From Paenibacillus polymyxa (lineage in GTDB: Bacteria; Bacillota; Bacilli; Paenibacillales; Paenibacillaceae), in contig NZ_JAGGNR010000039.1 of assembly GCF_018614975.1 (NCBI RefSeq), positions 23,940 to 87,939 on the forward strand: 64,000 nt of DNA, in the 5' to 3' direction. A model generated the notes under the pieces. That model was not told the DNA's origin and did not search any database. It saw only the letters and a program-made list of their open reading frames with translations. Below are positions 25,502 through 34,492 of this stretch, piece by piece. The position numbers were made by a program, and so were the translations under genes. Within the stretch, counting starts at the first letter, position 1; every line of letters starts with the position of its first letter.

Positions 25502-26425
25502 GTGAATATAAGCTGGAATTCAATTGAAGGGGCGATCGAGCTAGGACTGTTATATGCCCTGATGGCACTAGGCGTGTATATTACGTTCCGCATACTCGAT
25601 TTTCCTGACCTTACCGTAGACGGAAGTTTTACAACAGGAGGCGCAATCGCGGCGGTTATGATCTCCAATGACTTCTCTCCTTGGCTCGCTTGTTTGGCGG
25701 CAATGGCTGGAGGCATAGTGGCTGGGGCATGTACAGGTCTGCTGCATACCAAAGGCAAAATTAACGGATTGTTATCCGGTATTTTGATGATGATCGCCCT
25801 GTACTCTATAAATATGCGTATTTTAGGCGGGGCACCGAATAAATCTATTATGGGCATGGATAATCCATTCTCGGGTGAACATGTTATGGTGCTCATTATC
25901 ATCGTTGTGCTGGTGTTTAAAATCATGCTCGATCTGTTCATGAAAACAGATATTGGACTTGCGCTTCGCGCAACAGGTGATAACAAACGTATGATCCGCA
26001 GCTTTGGGGCAAATACGGATGTGACAACCATTGTTGGTGTCAGTCTATCCAATGGACTGGTTGCCCTGTCTGGTGCATTTATTGCACAGCAAGCGGGCTT
26101 TGCGGACATCACGATGGGCATCGGTATGATTGTTATTGGACTGGCTTCGGTGATTATCGGTGAAGCTATTCTCGGAGCAAGAACGGTATTCTGGGCCACA
26201 CTAGCGGCTGTTGTTGGTTCAATTATTTACCGGATCGTCGTTGCATTAGCACTGGAAGTCGACTGGTTCAACACGTCCGATCTCAAGCTGATCACCGCTG
26301 TCATTGTTATTATTGCTCTGGTGTTCCCTTCCTTGCGGCGCTCCATGAAGCAGCGAAATCTGGCTCGCAAACGAACCGAAGAGTTGATGCGGTCAGCGGG
26401 TCAACAGATGAAGGGAGGTATGTGA
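25502..26425 (+). CDS. ABC transporter permease (BPD_transp_2 family, TrpY-type)
   Basis: A 307-residue membrane protein with about eight to nine helices. Features are LGLLYALMALGVYITFRILDFPDLTVDGSF near the N-terminus and a cytoplasmic segment LALRATGDNKRMIRSFGANTD that replaces the EAA loop in this family. The GTG at 25502 is preceded by AGGGAGG; an upstream in-frame ATG would add sixteen polar residues and has no such site. It belongs with the lipoprotein gene upstream and the ATPase gene downstream, with which its end nearly overlaps. Confidence 0.88.
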   Translation: MNISWNSIEGAIELGLLYALMALGVYITFRILDFPDLTVDGSFTTGGAIAAVMISNDFSPWLACLAAMAGGIVAGACTGLLHTKGKINGLLSGILMMIALYSINMRILGGAPNKSIMGMDNPFSGEHVMVLIIIVVLVFKIMLDLFMKTDIGLALRATGDNKRMIRSFGANTDVTTIVGVSLSNGLVALSGAFIAQQAGFADITMGIGMIVIGLASVIIGEAILGARTVFWATLAAVVGSIIYRIVVALALEVDWFNTSDLKLITAVIVIIALVFPSLRRSMKQRNLARKRTEELMRSAGQQMKGGM

Positions 26426-26427
26426 TC

Positions 26428-27222
26428 ATGCTGGAGATTACACAAGTCACCAAGCTGTTCAACCCAGGCACGACGGATGAGAAGACCGCACTGGTTGGTG
26501 TGAACCTGACGATGAATCAAGGAGACTTTGTGACGGTGATTGGCAGTAACGGAGCCGGAAAATCCACGCTGATGAACATTATCTCGGGTGTGATGAAGCC
26601 AGATATGGGTGATGTATTGATCAATGACCGCTCCATTAAAAATCTGCCGGAGCATAAACGAAGCAGCTGGATTGGCCGGGTGTTTCAGGACCCGATGGCA
26701 GGAACAGCACCACATATGTCCATTGAAGAAAATATGGCGATGGCATACAAACGTGGCAAAGGACGCGGCCTGGGGTTCGGAGTTACCCGTGCCAGACGTG
26801 AGATTTTCAACACGCAACTGGAGAAGCTGGGAATCGGACTGGAAAAGCGACTTAACGCGAAAATCGGTCTGTTGTCTGGCGGGGAGCGGCAGGCACTCAG
26901 TCTGTTGATGGCTACGTTTACCCAGCCGCAGATTTTGTTATTGGATGAGCATACGGCAGCCCTTGACCCTTCACGTGCCGAACTGATCACGGAACTGACG
27001 GAGACACTTGTGCGTGAGATGAGACTGACTACATTGATGGTGACGCACAATATGGAGCAGGCCATTCGTCTGGGTAACCGTCTGATCATGATGGACAAAG
27101 GCCGAATTATTCTGGATGTCAGCGAAGAGCGTAAACGTACGTTGACTGTACCTGAGTTGCTTGGTGAATTCGAACGGATTAGCGGCAAAAAAATGGCAGA
27201 TGATCGTGTCGTGCTGGGTTAA
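26428..27222 (+). CDS. ABC transporter ATP-binding protein (TrpZ-type)
   Basis: A 264-residue cytosolic ATPase. Walker A GSNGAGKST is at residues 39-47, the signature is LLSGGERQ, Walker B is ILLLDEHTAALD and the switch histidine is in VTHN. GGGAGG at 26412-26417 supports the ATG at 26428, three bases past the permease stop; the GTG at 26422 is an alternative. Unlike the sugar importers in this window, this system carries its own ATPase. Confidence 0.9.
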   Translation: MLEITQVTKLFNPGTTDEKTALVGVNLTMNQGDFVTVIGSNGAGKSTLMNIISGVMKPDMGDVLINDRSIKNLPEHKRSSWIGRVFQDPMAGTAPHMSIEENMAMAYKRGKGRGLGFGVTRARREIFNTQLEKLGIGLEKRLNAKIGLLSGGERQALSLLMATFTQPQILLLDEHTAALDPSRAELITELTETLVREMRLTTLMVTHNMEQAIRLGNRLIMMDKGRIILDVSEERKRTLTVPELLGEFERISGKKMADDRVVLG

Positions 27223-27300
27223 GAGACAAGGGAATACTTGTTGGAAGAAAAGATATACGTAGCTTGATCTACAATCTAAGCCAGCTATAAGATAGACGAT

Positions 27301-27330
27301 AAAAACCTTTTGCGTTCTCGCAAAGGGTTT
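27301..27330. terminator. Hairpin after the TrpX-type importer
   Basis: AAACCTTTTGCG and CGCAAAGGGTTT pair around TTCT. The T run on the + side is weak (TTTCTG), so termination efficiency is doubtful. Confidence 0.5.
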
Positions 27331-27417
27331 CTGTGGTATGTTGAACACGTTGAAGAAAATGGAATGAATCTATACGATTTCGGATTAGCGCATTATACAT
27401 CGTAGGAGGAACCAGGC

Positions 27418-28596
27418 ATGTCTTTGCAATTAGATGAAGGTACATATACGGTCACGCGGCGAACGGAATCCATTCGTCTACTTGCCAAGGAATTTGCACT
27501 GCTGCATTTTTTGTATGAAAACAAGGATAAAGCCTTCACTCGCAGTCAATTGCTGGATCGGGTATGGCCGCTTGAATATCCGGTTGAACGTACCGTAGAC
27601 GATCATATCTATCGCCTACGCAAGAAGCTGAAACGCTGGGATGAGATCCGTCTGGATACAGTACGGGGCTACGGATATCGACTTGCTGTGCAAGAGAACA
27701 AGTCCGCTCTACCCGCTAGCCCCTCTGCTCAGGACCCAGAAATGCAGGAAGTCATTCACGGATTACTTCGTAAATATCACTTGTTTGGGCAGGGAAATGC
27801 CATACAGACCCTGGTTCAACAGCAGGAAGCGCTTGGCATTCAGATTGTCCCGTATTATCAGTTGTATATCCATTTTATACAGGGAGATCTGGAGTGGCTG
27901 ATTACAACCAAAGAAATTGCTTTTGAAGAACGCTTATACTGGTTATTGATTTTTGTCCATTCGCTAATTGAACCATCAGAAAGCTTACCTTTGTATGAGC
28001 AGGCATTGAGTTCAGCTGCATTGTCTGCCGATCAGCTTCGCGAACTCCGCATTCTGAACATCATTGAAGTCTATGTAGAGGTGGGCCAATATCAACGGGC
28101 CAAAGCACAACTGGAGGAAACGTATCGTGTAATAGAGACTGACGAACTCAAGAATTTCAGAATGCCTGTAGCACTTGCAGCGTTGTATGTGGAACTGTGG
28201 GGTGGCAGCGGGGAAGCTGTTGAGACTCAGATGACAGTCCTGCGAGCGGGATTGAAGGATGCCCCGTATCTGCGGGAGATCGGACGTTTTCAGGTGATGG
28301 AAGGACTATGGTTACTTCGGCAGGGACGGATTCGTGAGGCAGAGTTAAGAATGGATGATGGCCTGGACGTATTGAAGATGTCGCTGAACGCACCGCTATA
28401 TCTGAATGCTGCATATCAGATCCTTCAGTTCATGGGTCATCATCGAATTGAAGGCAGAATTTGGAGTAAGTATCGTCAAGTGTATGCAGAGATCGGCAAA
28501 AGTTACGGTGTTCCCTTATATGGACAACAAATTTTAGATGAAATACGTAACTTTTTATCTCCAACCTCCCCATCCTCTGATCTTCCTCTGATATAA
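27418..28596 (+). CDS. Winged-helix (OmpR-type) transcriptional activator with C-terminal TPR-like region
   Basis: A 392-residue protein. The N-terminal winged helix (about residues 1-95) has LLAKEFALLHFLYENKDKAFTR, ERTVDDHIYRLRKKL and TVRGYGYRL, as in OmpR-family effector domains, but there is no receiver domain. The remaining 280 residues are mostly helical with paired helices (for example EVYVEVGQYQRAKAQLEETYR and LLRQGRIREAELRMDDGLD) that read like TPR or bacterial activator repeats, so the overall layout is similar to SARP/AfsR-type activators. GTAGGAGG lies before the ATG. The MFS exporter gene 70 bases downstream is a likely target. Confidence 0.75.
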   Translation: MSLQLDEGTYTVTRRTESIRLLAKEFALLHFLYENKDKAFTRSQLLDRVWPLEYPVERTVDDHIYRLRKKLKRWDEIRLDTVRGYGYRLAVQENKSALPASPSAQDPEMQEVIHGLLRKYHLFGQGNAIQTLVQQQEALGIQIVPYYQLYIHFIQGDLEWLITTKEIAFEERLYWLLIFVHSLIEPSESLPLYEQALSSAALSADQLRELRILNIIEVYVEVGQYQRAKAQLEETYRVIETDELKNFRMPVALAALYVELWGGSGEAVETQMTVLRAGLKDAPYLREIGRFQVMEGLWLLRQGRIREAELRMDDGLDVLKMSLNAPLYLNAAYQILQFMGHHRIEGRIWSKYRQVYAEIGKSYGVPLYGQQILDEIRNFLSPTSPSSDLPLI

Positions 28597-28665
28597 CTCC
28601 TTTATGATTACAGCCAAGGAACATATAGGCCACAAGCGGCTGTAATCAAGGGAGGAAGTACATGT

Positions 28666-30012
28666 ATGACCGTCATTTCAAATGAATCCACATCCAATGA
28701 ACCCACCGAATCACCCACCTCATCTGCACAATCTTCCAAAAGCTTATGGACTAACCTCCGGTTTGTCCGCATATTTATCGCATACTCTCTGGCTACATTT
28801 GGAGATTGGTTCGATGCACTTGCCATCCAGGTAATGGTGGCTTACCGCTGGGGCGCCGATCCGCTGATCATTGCCCTTATTCCTGTATGTATGGCTGTCC
28901 CAGGTATACTGCTGGGCTCCGTTGCTGGTGCCCTGGCTGATCGACTGCACAAAGTGAAAATCATGATGCTGTGTGATGTAATCACCGTGGGATTAACCGT
29001 TGCTATTTTATTCGCACCAAGCCCGATAGGGTTGCTTCCACTTCTTGCCCTGCGGGCCATGATGGGAGTTTTTCACGTTCCAGCCCAGCAGGCGTTAACC
29101 CGCCAGGTGGTGGCAGAGGAACATCTGTTTCAGGCGTCATCCCTAAACGGTTTTGTGAGCCAGTGTTCGAAAGTGGCGGGACCACTGCTGGGTGCAGTCA
29201 TTTTGGCCTTCTTTTCACCTCAAATCTGTATAGTCATTAATGCCTTTACCCGCCTGTTGTCAGGTGCGGTATTATGGCCCTTGCGGCGTTTGGTGGAGAA
29301 GTCGGAGTCCGTTGAATCAGACGGAAGTGCTGCTAGTGAACAGGATGGATCGGAATCGTTGTTCTCCCAGTGGAAGCAAGGCTGGCGTTTTATACAGAGC
29401 AGTCGCACCGTGCTGAGTACGATTTTGTTCGGCTGTTTTGGACTCATGGCCATTCTTATGATTGATTATCAGTTTACGACCCTGTTTCGGGAGATCAAGC
29501 CAGGTAATGAATCACTGCTCGGTTGGTTGGGATCGTCGGCAGGAGCAGGGGCAGTCATCATCATTTTGTTGTTAAATCGCTTACCGAGAATTGGGTATGG
29601 GTGGGGACTGGGTGGAGGATATCTGTTCGTGGGTGCCGGAATTGCTGCGCTGGGGTGGATCGGCCCACAAACACCCGAAATTTGGGTCATGATCTGGGGC
29701 CTCTGCATTGGGCTGGGTAATGGGCTCTTTATGGTAACACTGAATTATTTGCTGCAAAAGGAAACCCCTCCTGCCTATGTAGGGCGCGTCTTTGGCATTC
29801 AAAATTCACTGTCCAGTGTTGTACTGGTTGTAGCTCCACTTGCAGGTGGAGCGCTCATTCGAGTTGCAGGGCCGAGCCCCACCTTTCAATATATCGGTCT
29901 CGCTACGCTGGTGATTGGTCTTGCAGGCATACTGCTGCAACGCATTTTGTGGGAGGGGAAGCAGCCTCTCATATCGGAAGCAAAAGAGACTATTCCGCAG
30001 GAATCGATCTGA
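28666..30012 (+). CDS. MFS transporter, macrolide-efflux-like
   Basis: A 448-residue membrane protein with about twelve helices, starting after a Ser/Thr/Glu-rich cytoplasmic tail. Features include FIAYSLATFGDWFDALAIQVMV at helix 1, GALADRLHKVKIMMLCD (the family loop 2-3 motif) and VPAQQALTRQVV. In the second half, GRVFGIQNSLSSVVLVVAPLAGG is typical of the MefA-like group. GGGAGG precedes the ATG. It follows a SARP-like activator gene in the same direction. Substrates are unknown. Confidence 0.85.
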   Translation: MTVISNESTSNEPTESPTSSAQSSKSLWTNLRFVRIFIAYSLATFGDWFDALAIQVMVAYRWGADPLIIALIPVCMAVPGILLGSVAGALADRLHKVKIMMLCDVITVGLTVAILFAPSPIGLLPLLALRAMMGVFHVPAQQALTRQVVAEEHLFQASSLNGFVSQCSKVAGPLLGAVILAFFSPQICIVINAFTRLLSGAVLWPLRRLVEKSESVESDGSAASEQDGSESLFSQWKQGWRFIQSSRTVLSTILFGCFGLMAILMIDYQFTTLFREIKPGNESLLGWLGSSAGAGAVIIILLLNRLPRIGYGWGLGGGYLFVGAGIAALGWIGPQTPEIWVMIWGLCIGLGNGLFMVTLNYLLQKETPPAYVGRVFGIQNSLSSVVLVVAPLAGGALIRVAGPSPTFQYIGLATLVIGLAGILLQRILWEGKQPLISEAKETIPQESI

Positions 30013-30018
30013 GAGCCA

Positions 30019-30375
30019 TTAATACATCTGCAAACCAACAAATAGCCGCTTCCGGTATTCATCCGAAGGCGGCTGTTTGCACATTGCATTGTTCAGCGTC
30101 CCATTCGCGGTCATACTCAAGGAACCACTGAAAGAAGGCAGCTGGTTGAGCGCAACCGTGATTCCGCCGGAGAGTGGTGATACGTATAGGGTTTTCCCGC
30201 ACCCTGCTGGATTCGCCAATTGTACTGTGGCGCTAACCGTTCCTCCTAACAATCCCAGTGTGTGGAGTTGGTGAAGCTTGCATCGTTCTCCGGTGGGCAA
30301 CAATGCCAGGAGAGGTGTATGTGTTGGTATTCGACGTTGCCAATAGCTCGATCCCTCATTCCTTCGTTCCTTATT
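30019..30375 (-). pseudogene. Possible frameshifted small protein gene (DUF6143-like)
   Basis: On the minus strand, 30019-30303 encodes a protein-like segment (GGTVSATVQLANPAG, GKTLYV, PSFSGSLSMTANGTLNNA) that resembles small Paenibacillus proteins of the DUF6143 kind from memory. The stretch before it fits better in another frame, ELLATSNTNTYTSPGI, and the two would join near 30303-30312 if two bases were missing there. No ribosome binding site or clear start is seen. The family name is a weak memory-based guess. Confidence 0.3.
30044..30078 (+). terminator. Hairpin after the MFS gene
   Basis: AGCCGCTTCCGG and CCGAAGGCGGCT form a stem 40 bases after the stop, followed only by GTTTG, so it is a weak terminator. 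Confidence 0.5.
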
Positions 30376-30396
30376 CTATACTCAAATCAATCATTC

Positions 30397-31068
30397 TCAA
30401 CCTTTGCATATCACCGCTCGAAAACAGCGGATCGGCGTGCCGTACATGTCAGACCAGATAGCATCGTCCGGCTCTTCCACATTCAGCTTATCTTCAATAG
30501 TTAATCCGGTGACAGCCATGATTGTCTCCAGCAGATCAGGGCGCATCTCGGGCACATCAAAGGTAGCGATTAACTGTCCGTTTGGCTTCAGCACCCGGGC
30601 GAATTCACGAAACGCCCGCAGCATCGTGCCCGTATCCAGATGCTCCAGTACAGAGATACAGAACACCCGATCAAACTTACCCGACTCGTACGGAAGCTGG
30701 GCCAGATTAGCCTTGGCACGGTGCAATCGGACGAGAGTTGATTCCGGCAGATCCTGAGCGGCTTGCTCGCCAAAATCAGAAACAATATCCAGCCGGATCG
30801 CCTCTTCAGACAAAATACGTTCATCCCAGTCACAGGCGTGAACCTCGCGGCAGTGTTCGGCAAGCCAGAATTTGAATGGATGGGAGATGCCGCAGGCTGC
30901 ATCAAGGACGACGTCGCCTGGACGTGCAAATTGCCGGGCCCATTCGTATTCATAAGGACGGCTCCACCATGCCGGATGCAGGGGGAAGACCAATGTATCC
31001 GTTTTAGGGTCACTTTGCCTAATGTATCTTGATTCCATGAATTCCGTTGCCTTGGGCGTATCCATCAT
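30397..31068 (-). CDS. Class I SAM-dependent methyltransferase
   Basis: A 223-residue soluble enzyme. The SAM-binding motif I reads VVLDAACGISHPF; the acidic motif II follows in VHACDWDE; motif IV region is FDRVFCISVLEHL, and ARVLKPNGQLIATFD follows. Start at 31068 is chosen because AGGAGGG lies nine bases upstream; the next codon is also ATG. It is the last gene of a leftward unit with two glycosyltransferase-type genes, so the acceptor may be a surface glycan or sugar, but this is inference from context. Confidence 0.8.
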   Translation of the reverse strand: MMDTPKATEFMESRYIRQSDPKTDTLVFPLHPAWWSRPYEYEWARQFARPGDVVLDAACGISHPFKFWLAEHCREVHACDWDERILSEEAIRLDIVSDFGEQAAQDLPESTLVRLHRAKANLAQLPYESGKFDRVFCISVLEHLDTGTMLRAFREFARVLKPNGQLIATFDVPEMRPDLLETIMAVTGLTIEDKLNVEEPDDAIWSDMYGTPIRCFRAVICKG

Positions 31069-31099
31069 CCCCGAATTCCCTCCTTCAATCCTGTCTCTG

Positions 31100-31570
31100 T
31101 CAAAAAAGATTCCAACACCGTGCTCCACCGGCTTTTTCGATTTCCGATGAATCCAAATGAAAATCTACCGTTCCTTTCCACTCTCGTTCTTGATCGTTAT
31201 CTGTATCCCCACCTCCATCCGCACCTCCATCTCCGTTAGCCTTACCACTGTTCGCTCCAGCACCACTCGTTCCATCCTTGCCTTCTACAGCTTGCATCCC
31301 TGATATAACTGCACCAACATTTTCTTCATGACTCACCAGATCATTCTTCCATGCGACAAGCCATTCGTCTTCCTGTTCTTGCTCGAAGGTCCGCGTTGGC
31401 GGGGCTGGTGTGAAATAGGACAGCTGATGAACCACGGGAATATGCCCGAGTCCACGGATGACACTGCACAGATCCAGAATATATCGCTCCAGTCCACCAC
31501 CAAATACACGACCGAATTCCCGGTTGTACCCGTCGGTGAAACTATGCGTCAGAATACTCACCACGCCCAT
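31100..31570 (-). CDS. Truncated GT4-type glycosyltransferase (N-terminal part only)
   Basis: A 156-residue product. The first 55 residues (ILTHSFTDGYNREFGRVFGGGLERYILDL, then GHIPVVHQLSYF) look like the start of a GT-B glycosyltransferase, including the glycine-rich FGGGLERY motif. After that the expected Rossmann fold is missing and is replaced by acidic sequence and a Gly/Asp/Asn-rich low-complexity stretch (about residues 98-125). AAGGAGGG precedes the ATG, which follows the upstream stop by one base, so it is probably translated. It is likely a deletion remnant of a full-length enzyme and inactive as a transferase. Confidence 0.55.
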   Translation of the reverse strand: MGVVSILTHSFTDGYNREFGRVFGGGLERYILDLCSVIRGLGHIPVVHQLSYFTPAPPTRTFEQEQEDEWLVAWKNDLVSHEENVGAVISGMQAVEGKDGTSGAGANSGKANGDGGADGGGDTDNDQEREWKGTVDFHLDSSEIEKAGGARCWNLF

Positions 31571-31571
31571 C

Positions 31572-32693
31572 TCACGGTCCCTCCTTCCAGGGAATCAGCC
31601 GAGGTTCCGGATCGAGAATAGACTCGTAATGTGCAAGATTGCCCCACTCACCGCTAGGATCAATGCGCTTATAACGCAAATATTTACGAACCCGGTCCTC
31701 CAGACTGCCTGCCCAGCCGAGATGCTGAACCTTCAGTTCCGTGCTGACTCCAGGCAATACGTTGCAGGACAAGGGAAGACGGGGAACATGATGATTCTGT
31801 TGTGGATAAAAATAAGGATATCCAGGCATATACCGTACAAGTGAAGCGGTATGCCGTTTGTGCAGACACCAGAGATCATCTTCCCGGTAGTGGGTCCGGC
31901 CGCCCCACATATCGTAGAAACGGAATGCAAACCAGTCTGCATACTCCTGATTAATCAGCGTGCGTATGGCTTTTTTGGCCTCTGAGCTGTACAGCTCATC
32001 CGCATCAACCGAGAGCAACCAGTCGGGATGTGTTCCCGCCGCCGCTTGCCATAAGGTGTTGCGAAGTCGCCATTCCTCGGCGAACAGCGGTTTCTCCAAT
32101 ACCTCCAGACGGACCACCTTCGGATAGGCTTTGCATAGATCCGGGGTTCCGTCTGTGCTGGCATCGTCCACAATCACGATCTCATCCACGAACTCACTCA
32201 GATCATGCAATACTTCTTCAAGGTATCTGCCACGTTCATTGCGAACCTGGAGCATGGCGGTCAGCTTGTTGCCTTTGCTTTTGCGAACCCGACGAATGGA
32301 GAAGGGCTCTTTGATTACACTTGTTTCCTCTTGTGTTATAGCAGCATTCTGTTCTTCCTGACCTTGTGAATCACCCCAGTGACGCACTTGGCTTCGGATG
32401 TCCTGCGTTGGTTGTGCATGATCCGGGGTGTGATCGCCATTTCCCAATGCGTCTGTATATGTTCGATCCACTGTTTCCGTTGGCGTGTATGTGGTTTCGG
32501 TTCGGATATCCCTGTGCACCATTGGCCCATTCAACTGTTGGCTACGCTTCTTCGGGTCCAGCATCATGGCACCTCCCCTCGCAGTGCCAGCGCACTTACG
32601 GACAATTGCTGATAATCCGGGCGACTGGGCTGTACTGTCCTCAATCGGGTTGGATTCGGGATCTACACTTCGTAATGGTGCAGGCTTTTCCAT
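31572..32693 (-). CDS. GT2 family glycosyltransferase with long disordered N-terminus
   Basis: A 373-residue protein. Residues 1-135 are polar, Pro/Thr/Gln/Asp-rich and probably disordered. The GT-A domain starts at LTAMLQVRNERGRYLEEVL, with nucleotide-binding Asp176-Asp177 in IVDDASTDGT and the metal-binding DAD at residues 230-232 in LLSVDADELY. It should transfer a sugar from a nucleotide donor to an unknown acceptor. Two starts are plausible: ATG at 32693 behind GGGGAGGTG, and ATG at 32567 (MMLDPKKR) behind GGGGAGG. First gene of the leftward glycosyltransferase/methyltransferase unit. Confidence 0.8.
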   Translation of the reverse strand: MEKPAPLRSVDPESNPIEDSTAQSPGLSAIVRKCAGTARGGAMMLDPKKRSQQLNGPMVHRDIRTETTYTPTETVDRTYTDALGNGDHTPDHAQPTQDIRSQVRHWGDSQGQEEQNAAITQEETSVIKEPFSIRRVRKSKGNKLTAMLQVRNERGRYLEEVLHDLSEFVDEIVIVDDASTDGTPDLCKAYPKVVRLEVLEKPLFAEEWRLRNTLWQAAAGTHPDWLLSVDADELYSSEAKKAIRTLINQEYADWFAFRFYDMWGGRTHYREDDLWCLHKRHTASLVRYMPGYPYFYPQQNHHVPRLPLSCNVLPGVSTELKVQHLGWAGSLEDRVRKYLRYKRIDPSGEWGNLAHYESILDPEPRLIPWKEGP

Positions 32694-32897
32694 GAAAAGT
32701 TCACCTCCCCTTAACTGTAATATGGCGCGTCATTCGCTCTGCATGTACTTCATGCTTTCACTTCATATGTAAAGCCCTCACGGTACTTCGCATGATATGC
32801 CTGAGACTAACATATGGGCATTCCGTCCCAAACATGAGTGTCTTCCACGAATAGATGCAGTTGGCAAGCTGTGATAGTAGGCTGAATTTTATCTTTT

Positions 32898-32915
32898 GTG
32901 TGACCAGGATCACTT
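32898..32915 (+). promoter_or_regulatory. Rex-like operator 1 upstream of cydA
   Basis: GTGTGA-N6-TCACTT resembles the Rex site TTGTGA-N6-TCACAA with a good TGTGA/TCAC core. The 383 bases between the glycosyltransferase gene and cydA hold this site, a second one, and no gene. Confidence 0.55.
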
Positions 32916-32937
32916 TTTTTTGCTCTAGAGACGAAGA

Positions 32938-32955
32938 TTGTGATAATTCTCACAT
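32938..32955 (+). promoter_or_regulatory. Rex-like operator 2 upstream of cydA
   Basis: TTGTGA-N6-TCACAT matches the Rex consensus in all but the last base. It overlaps or abuts the likely promoter, since TATAAA follows at 32957. Rex releases DNA when the NADH/NAD ratio rises, so cyd induction under low oxygen is expected. Confidence 0.75.
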
Positions 32956-33076
32956 GTATAAAATAGGTAATCTGGCACAATACGTTCATCAACGTATTTG
33001 GCGGACAGACAGCGAAGGTGCAACTTCAATGCCAGATACGCATACTGCGAAGTGAACAGAAAGAAGGGGTAACGGT

Positions 33077-34492
33077 ATGGATCCGATTATGTTATCGCGT
33101 ATCCAATATGCACTTACAACGATTTTCCATTTCTTTTTTGTCCCGCTATCCATCGGTCTTGTACTGTTGGTTGCAATCATGGAGACGTTGTACGTTGTTA
33201 AGGGTAAGGAAATCTACAAAACGATGGCGAAGTTCTGGGGCAAGCTGTTCCTGATTAACTTTGCCGTCGGGGTTGTCACAGGTATTCTGCAAGAGTTCCA
33301 GTTCGGCATGAACTGGTCTGAGTACTCTCGGTTTGTGGGAGACGTGTTCGGTGCGCCACTGGCTGTTGAAGCATTACTCGCGTTTTTTATGGAGTCTACA
33401 TTTATTGGGTTGTGGATATTCGGATGGGATCGTTTGTCCAAAAAAGTGCATCTGGCCTGCATCTGGCTGGTGTTTGTCGGCACATTCCTGTCCGCGCTGT
33501 GGATTCTGGCAGCCAATTCGTTTATGCAGCATCCTGTCGGGTTTGAGATTAACAACGGCCGAGCCGAGATGAATGATTTCTTTGCACTCATCACGAATGG
33601 TCAGCTTCTCGTCGAGTTTCCACATACGATTTTTGGGGCATTGATGACAGGGGCTTTCGTCGTAACCGGGATCAGTGCCTACAAATTGATGAAAAAGCAG
33701 GATGTGGAGATCTTCCGCAAATCGTTTAATATCGCGATCATTATCGCTCTTGTTTCCTCATTCGGCGTCGCTTTCTCCGGGCACTTCCAGGCGCAATATC
33801 TGGTGGAGACACAGCCGATGAAGATGGCAGCCAGTGAAGGCACATGGACAACGACAGAAGATCCGGCACCATGGACGGTGGTCGCTTTTATCGATCCGGA
33901 TAAACAGGAGAGTACGGGTGAGATCAAAATACCTGGATTGCTCAGTTATCTGTCCTACAGCAAGTTCTCCGGTAGTGTCAAAGGCATGAAGGAACTGAAT
34001 GCTGAGTATCAGCAGACGTATGGACCAGGGGACTACATCCCGCCGGTACGGACAACGTTCTGGAGTTTCCGGATTATGATCGCAGCGGGTGGTTTGATGA
34101 TTGTGCTGGCAATGTACGGTACGTTCCTGGCCATGCGCAAGAAGCTGGAGGTCGCTGGAAAGTGGTTTATGCGTCTGATGGTATTTGCCATATCCTTGCC
34201 GTTTATCGCCAATACCTCAGGTTGGATCATGACCGAGGTTGGAAGACAGCCATGGACGGTATTTGGCTATATGACCACCGAGGCCGGGGTCTCACCGAAC
34301 GTATCCGCAGGAATGATCCTGTTCTCCACGATTGCGTTCACAGCTGCGTATACCGTGCTTGGTATCGTGATGGTATACCTGTTCGTACGTGAGATCAAGG
34401 CAGGACCATTTGCGGTTGATAAGCCGGAAGATCACGATGAATCGGCCGATCCGTTCGGCGTGGATGGAGGTTATTCCGTTGTCACTAAGTGA
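33077..34492 (+). CDS. cydA: Cytochrome bd ubiquinol/menaquinol oxidase subunit I
   Basis: A 471-residue membrane subunit that carries the three hemes and oxidises quinol while reducing oxygen to water. The N-terminal SRIQYALTTIFHFFFVPLSIGL holds the first heme ligand His18. A second ligand His lies in VEFPHTIFGALMTGAFVV. GWIMTEVGRQPWTVFGYM is the signature near the heme-ligand Met and quinol region. The short Q loop (about 471 residues in total) is usual for Bacillota. GAAGGGG precedes the ATG. First gene of cydABCD, behind two Rex-like sites. Confidence 0.95.
   Translation: MDPIMLSRIQYALTTIFHFFFVPLSIGLVLLVAIMETLYVVKGKEIYKTMAKFWGKLFLINFAVGVVTGILQEFQFGMNWSEYSRFVGDVFGAPLAVEALLAFFMESTFIGLWIFGWDRLSKKVHLACIWLVFVGTFLSALWILAANSFMQHPVGFEINNGRAEMNDFFALITNGQLLVEFPHTIFGALMTGAFVVTGISAYKLMKKQDVEIFRKSFNIAIIIALVSSFGVAFSGHFQAQYLVETQPMKMAASEGTWTTTEDPAPWTVVAFIDPDKQESTGEIKIPGLLSYLSYSKFSGSVKGMKELNAEYQQTYGPGDYIPPVRTTFWSFRIMIAAGGLMIVLAMYGTFLAMRKKLEVAGKWFMRLMVFAISLPFIANTSGWIMTEVGRQPWTVFGYMTTEAGVSPNVSAGMILFSTIAFTAAYTVLGIVMVYLFVREIKAGPFAVDKPEDHDESADPFGVDGGYSVVTK

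Noticed and set aside
25405..26199. Minus-strand open frame of 264 codons opposite the TrpY-type permease
   Set aside because: Antisense shadow of a conserved membrane protein, with repeated Ile/Ser/Pro patterns and no ribosome binding site.
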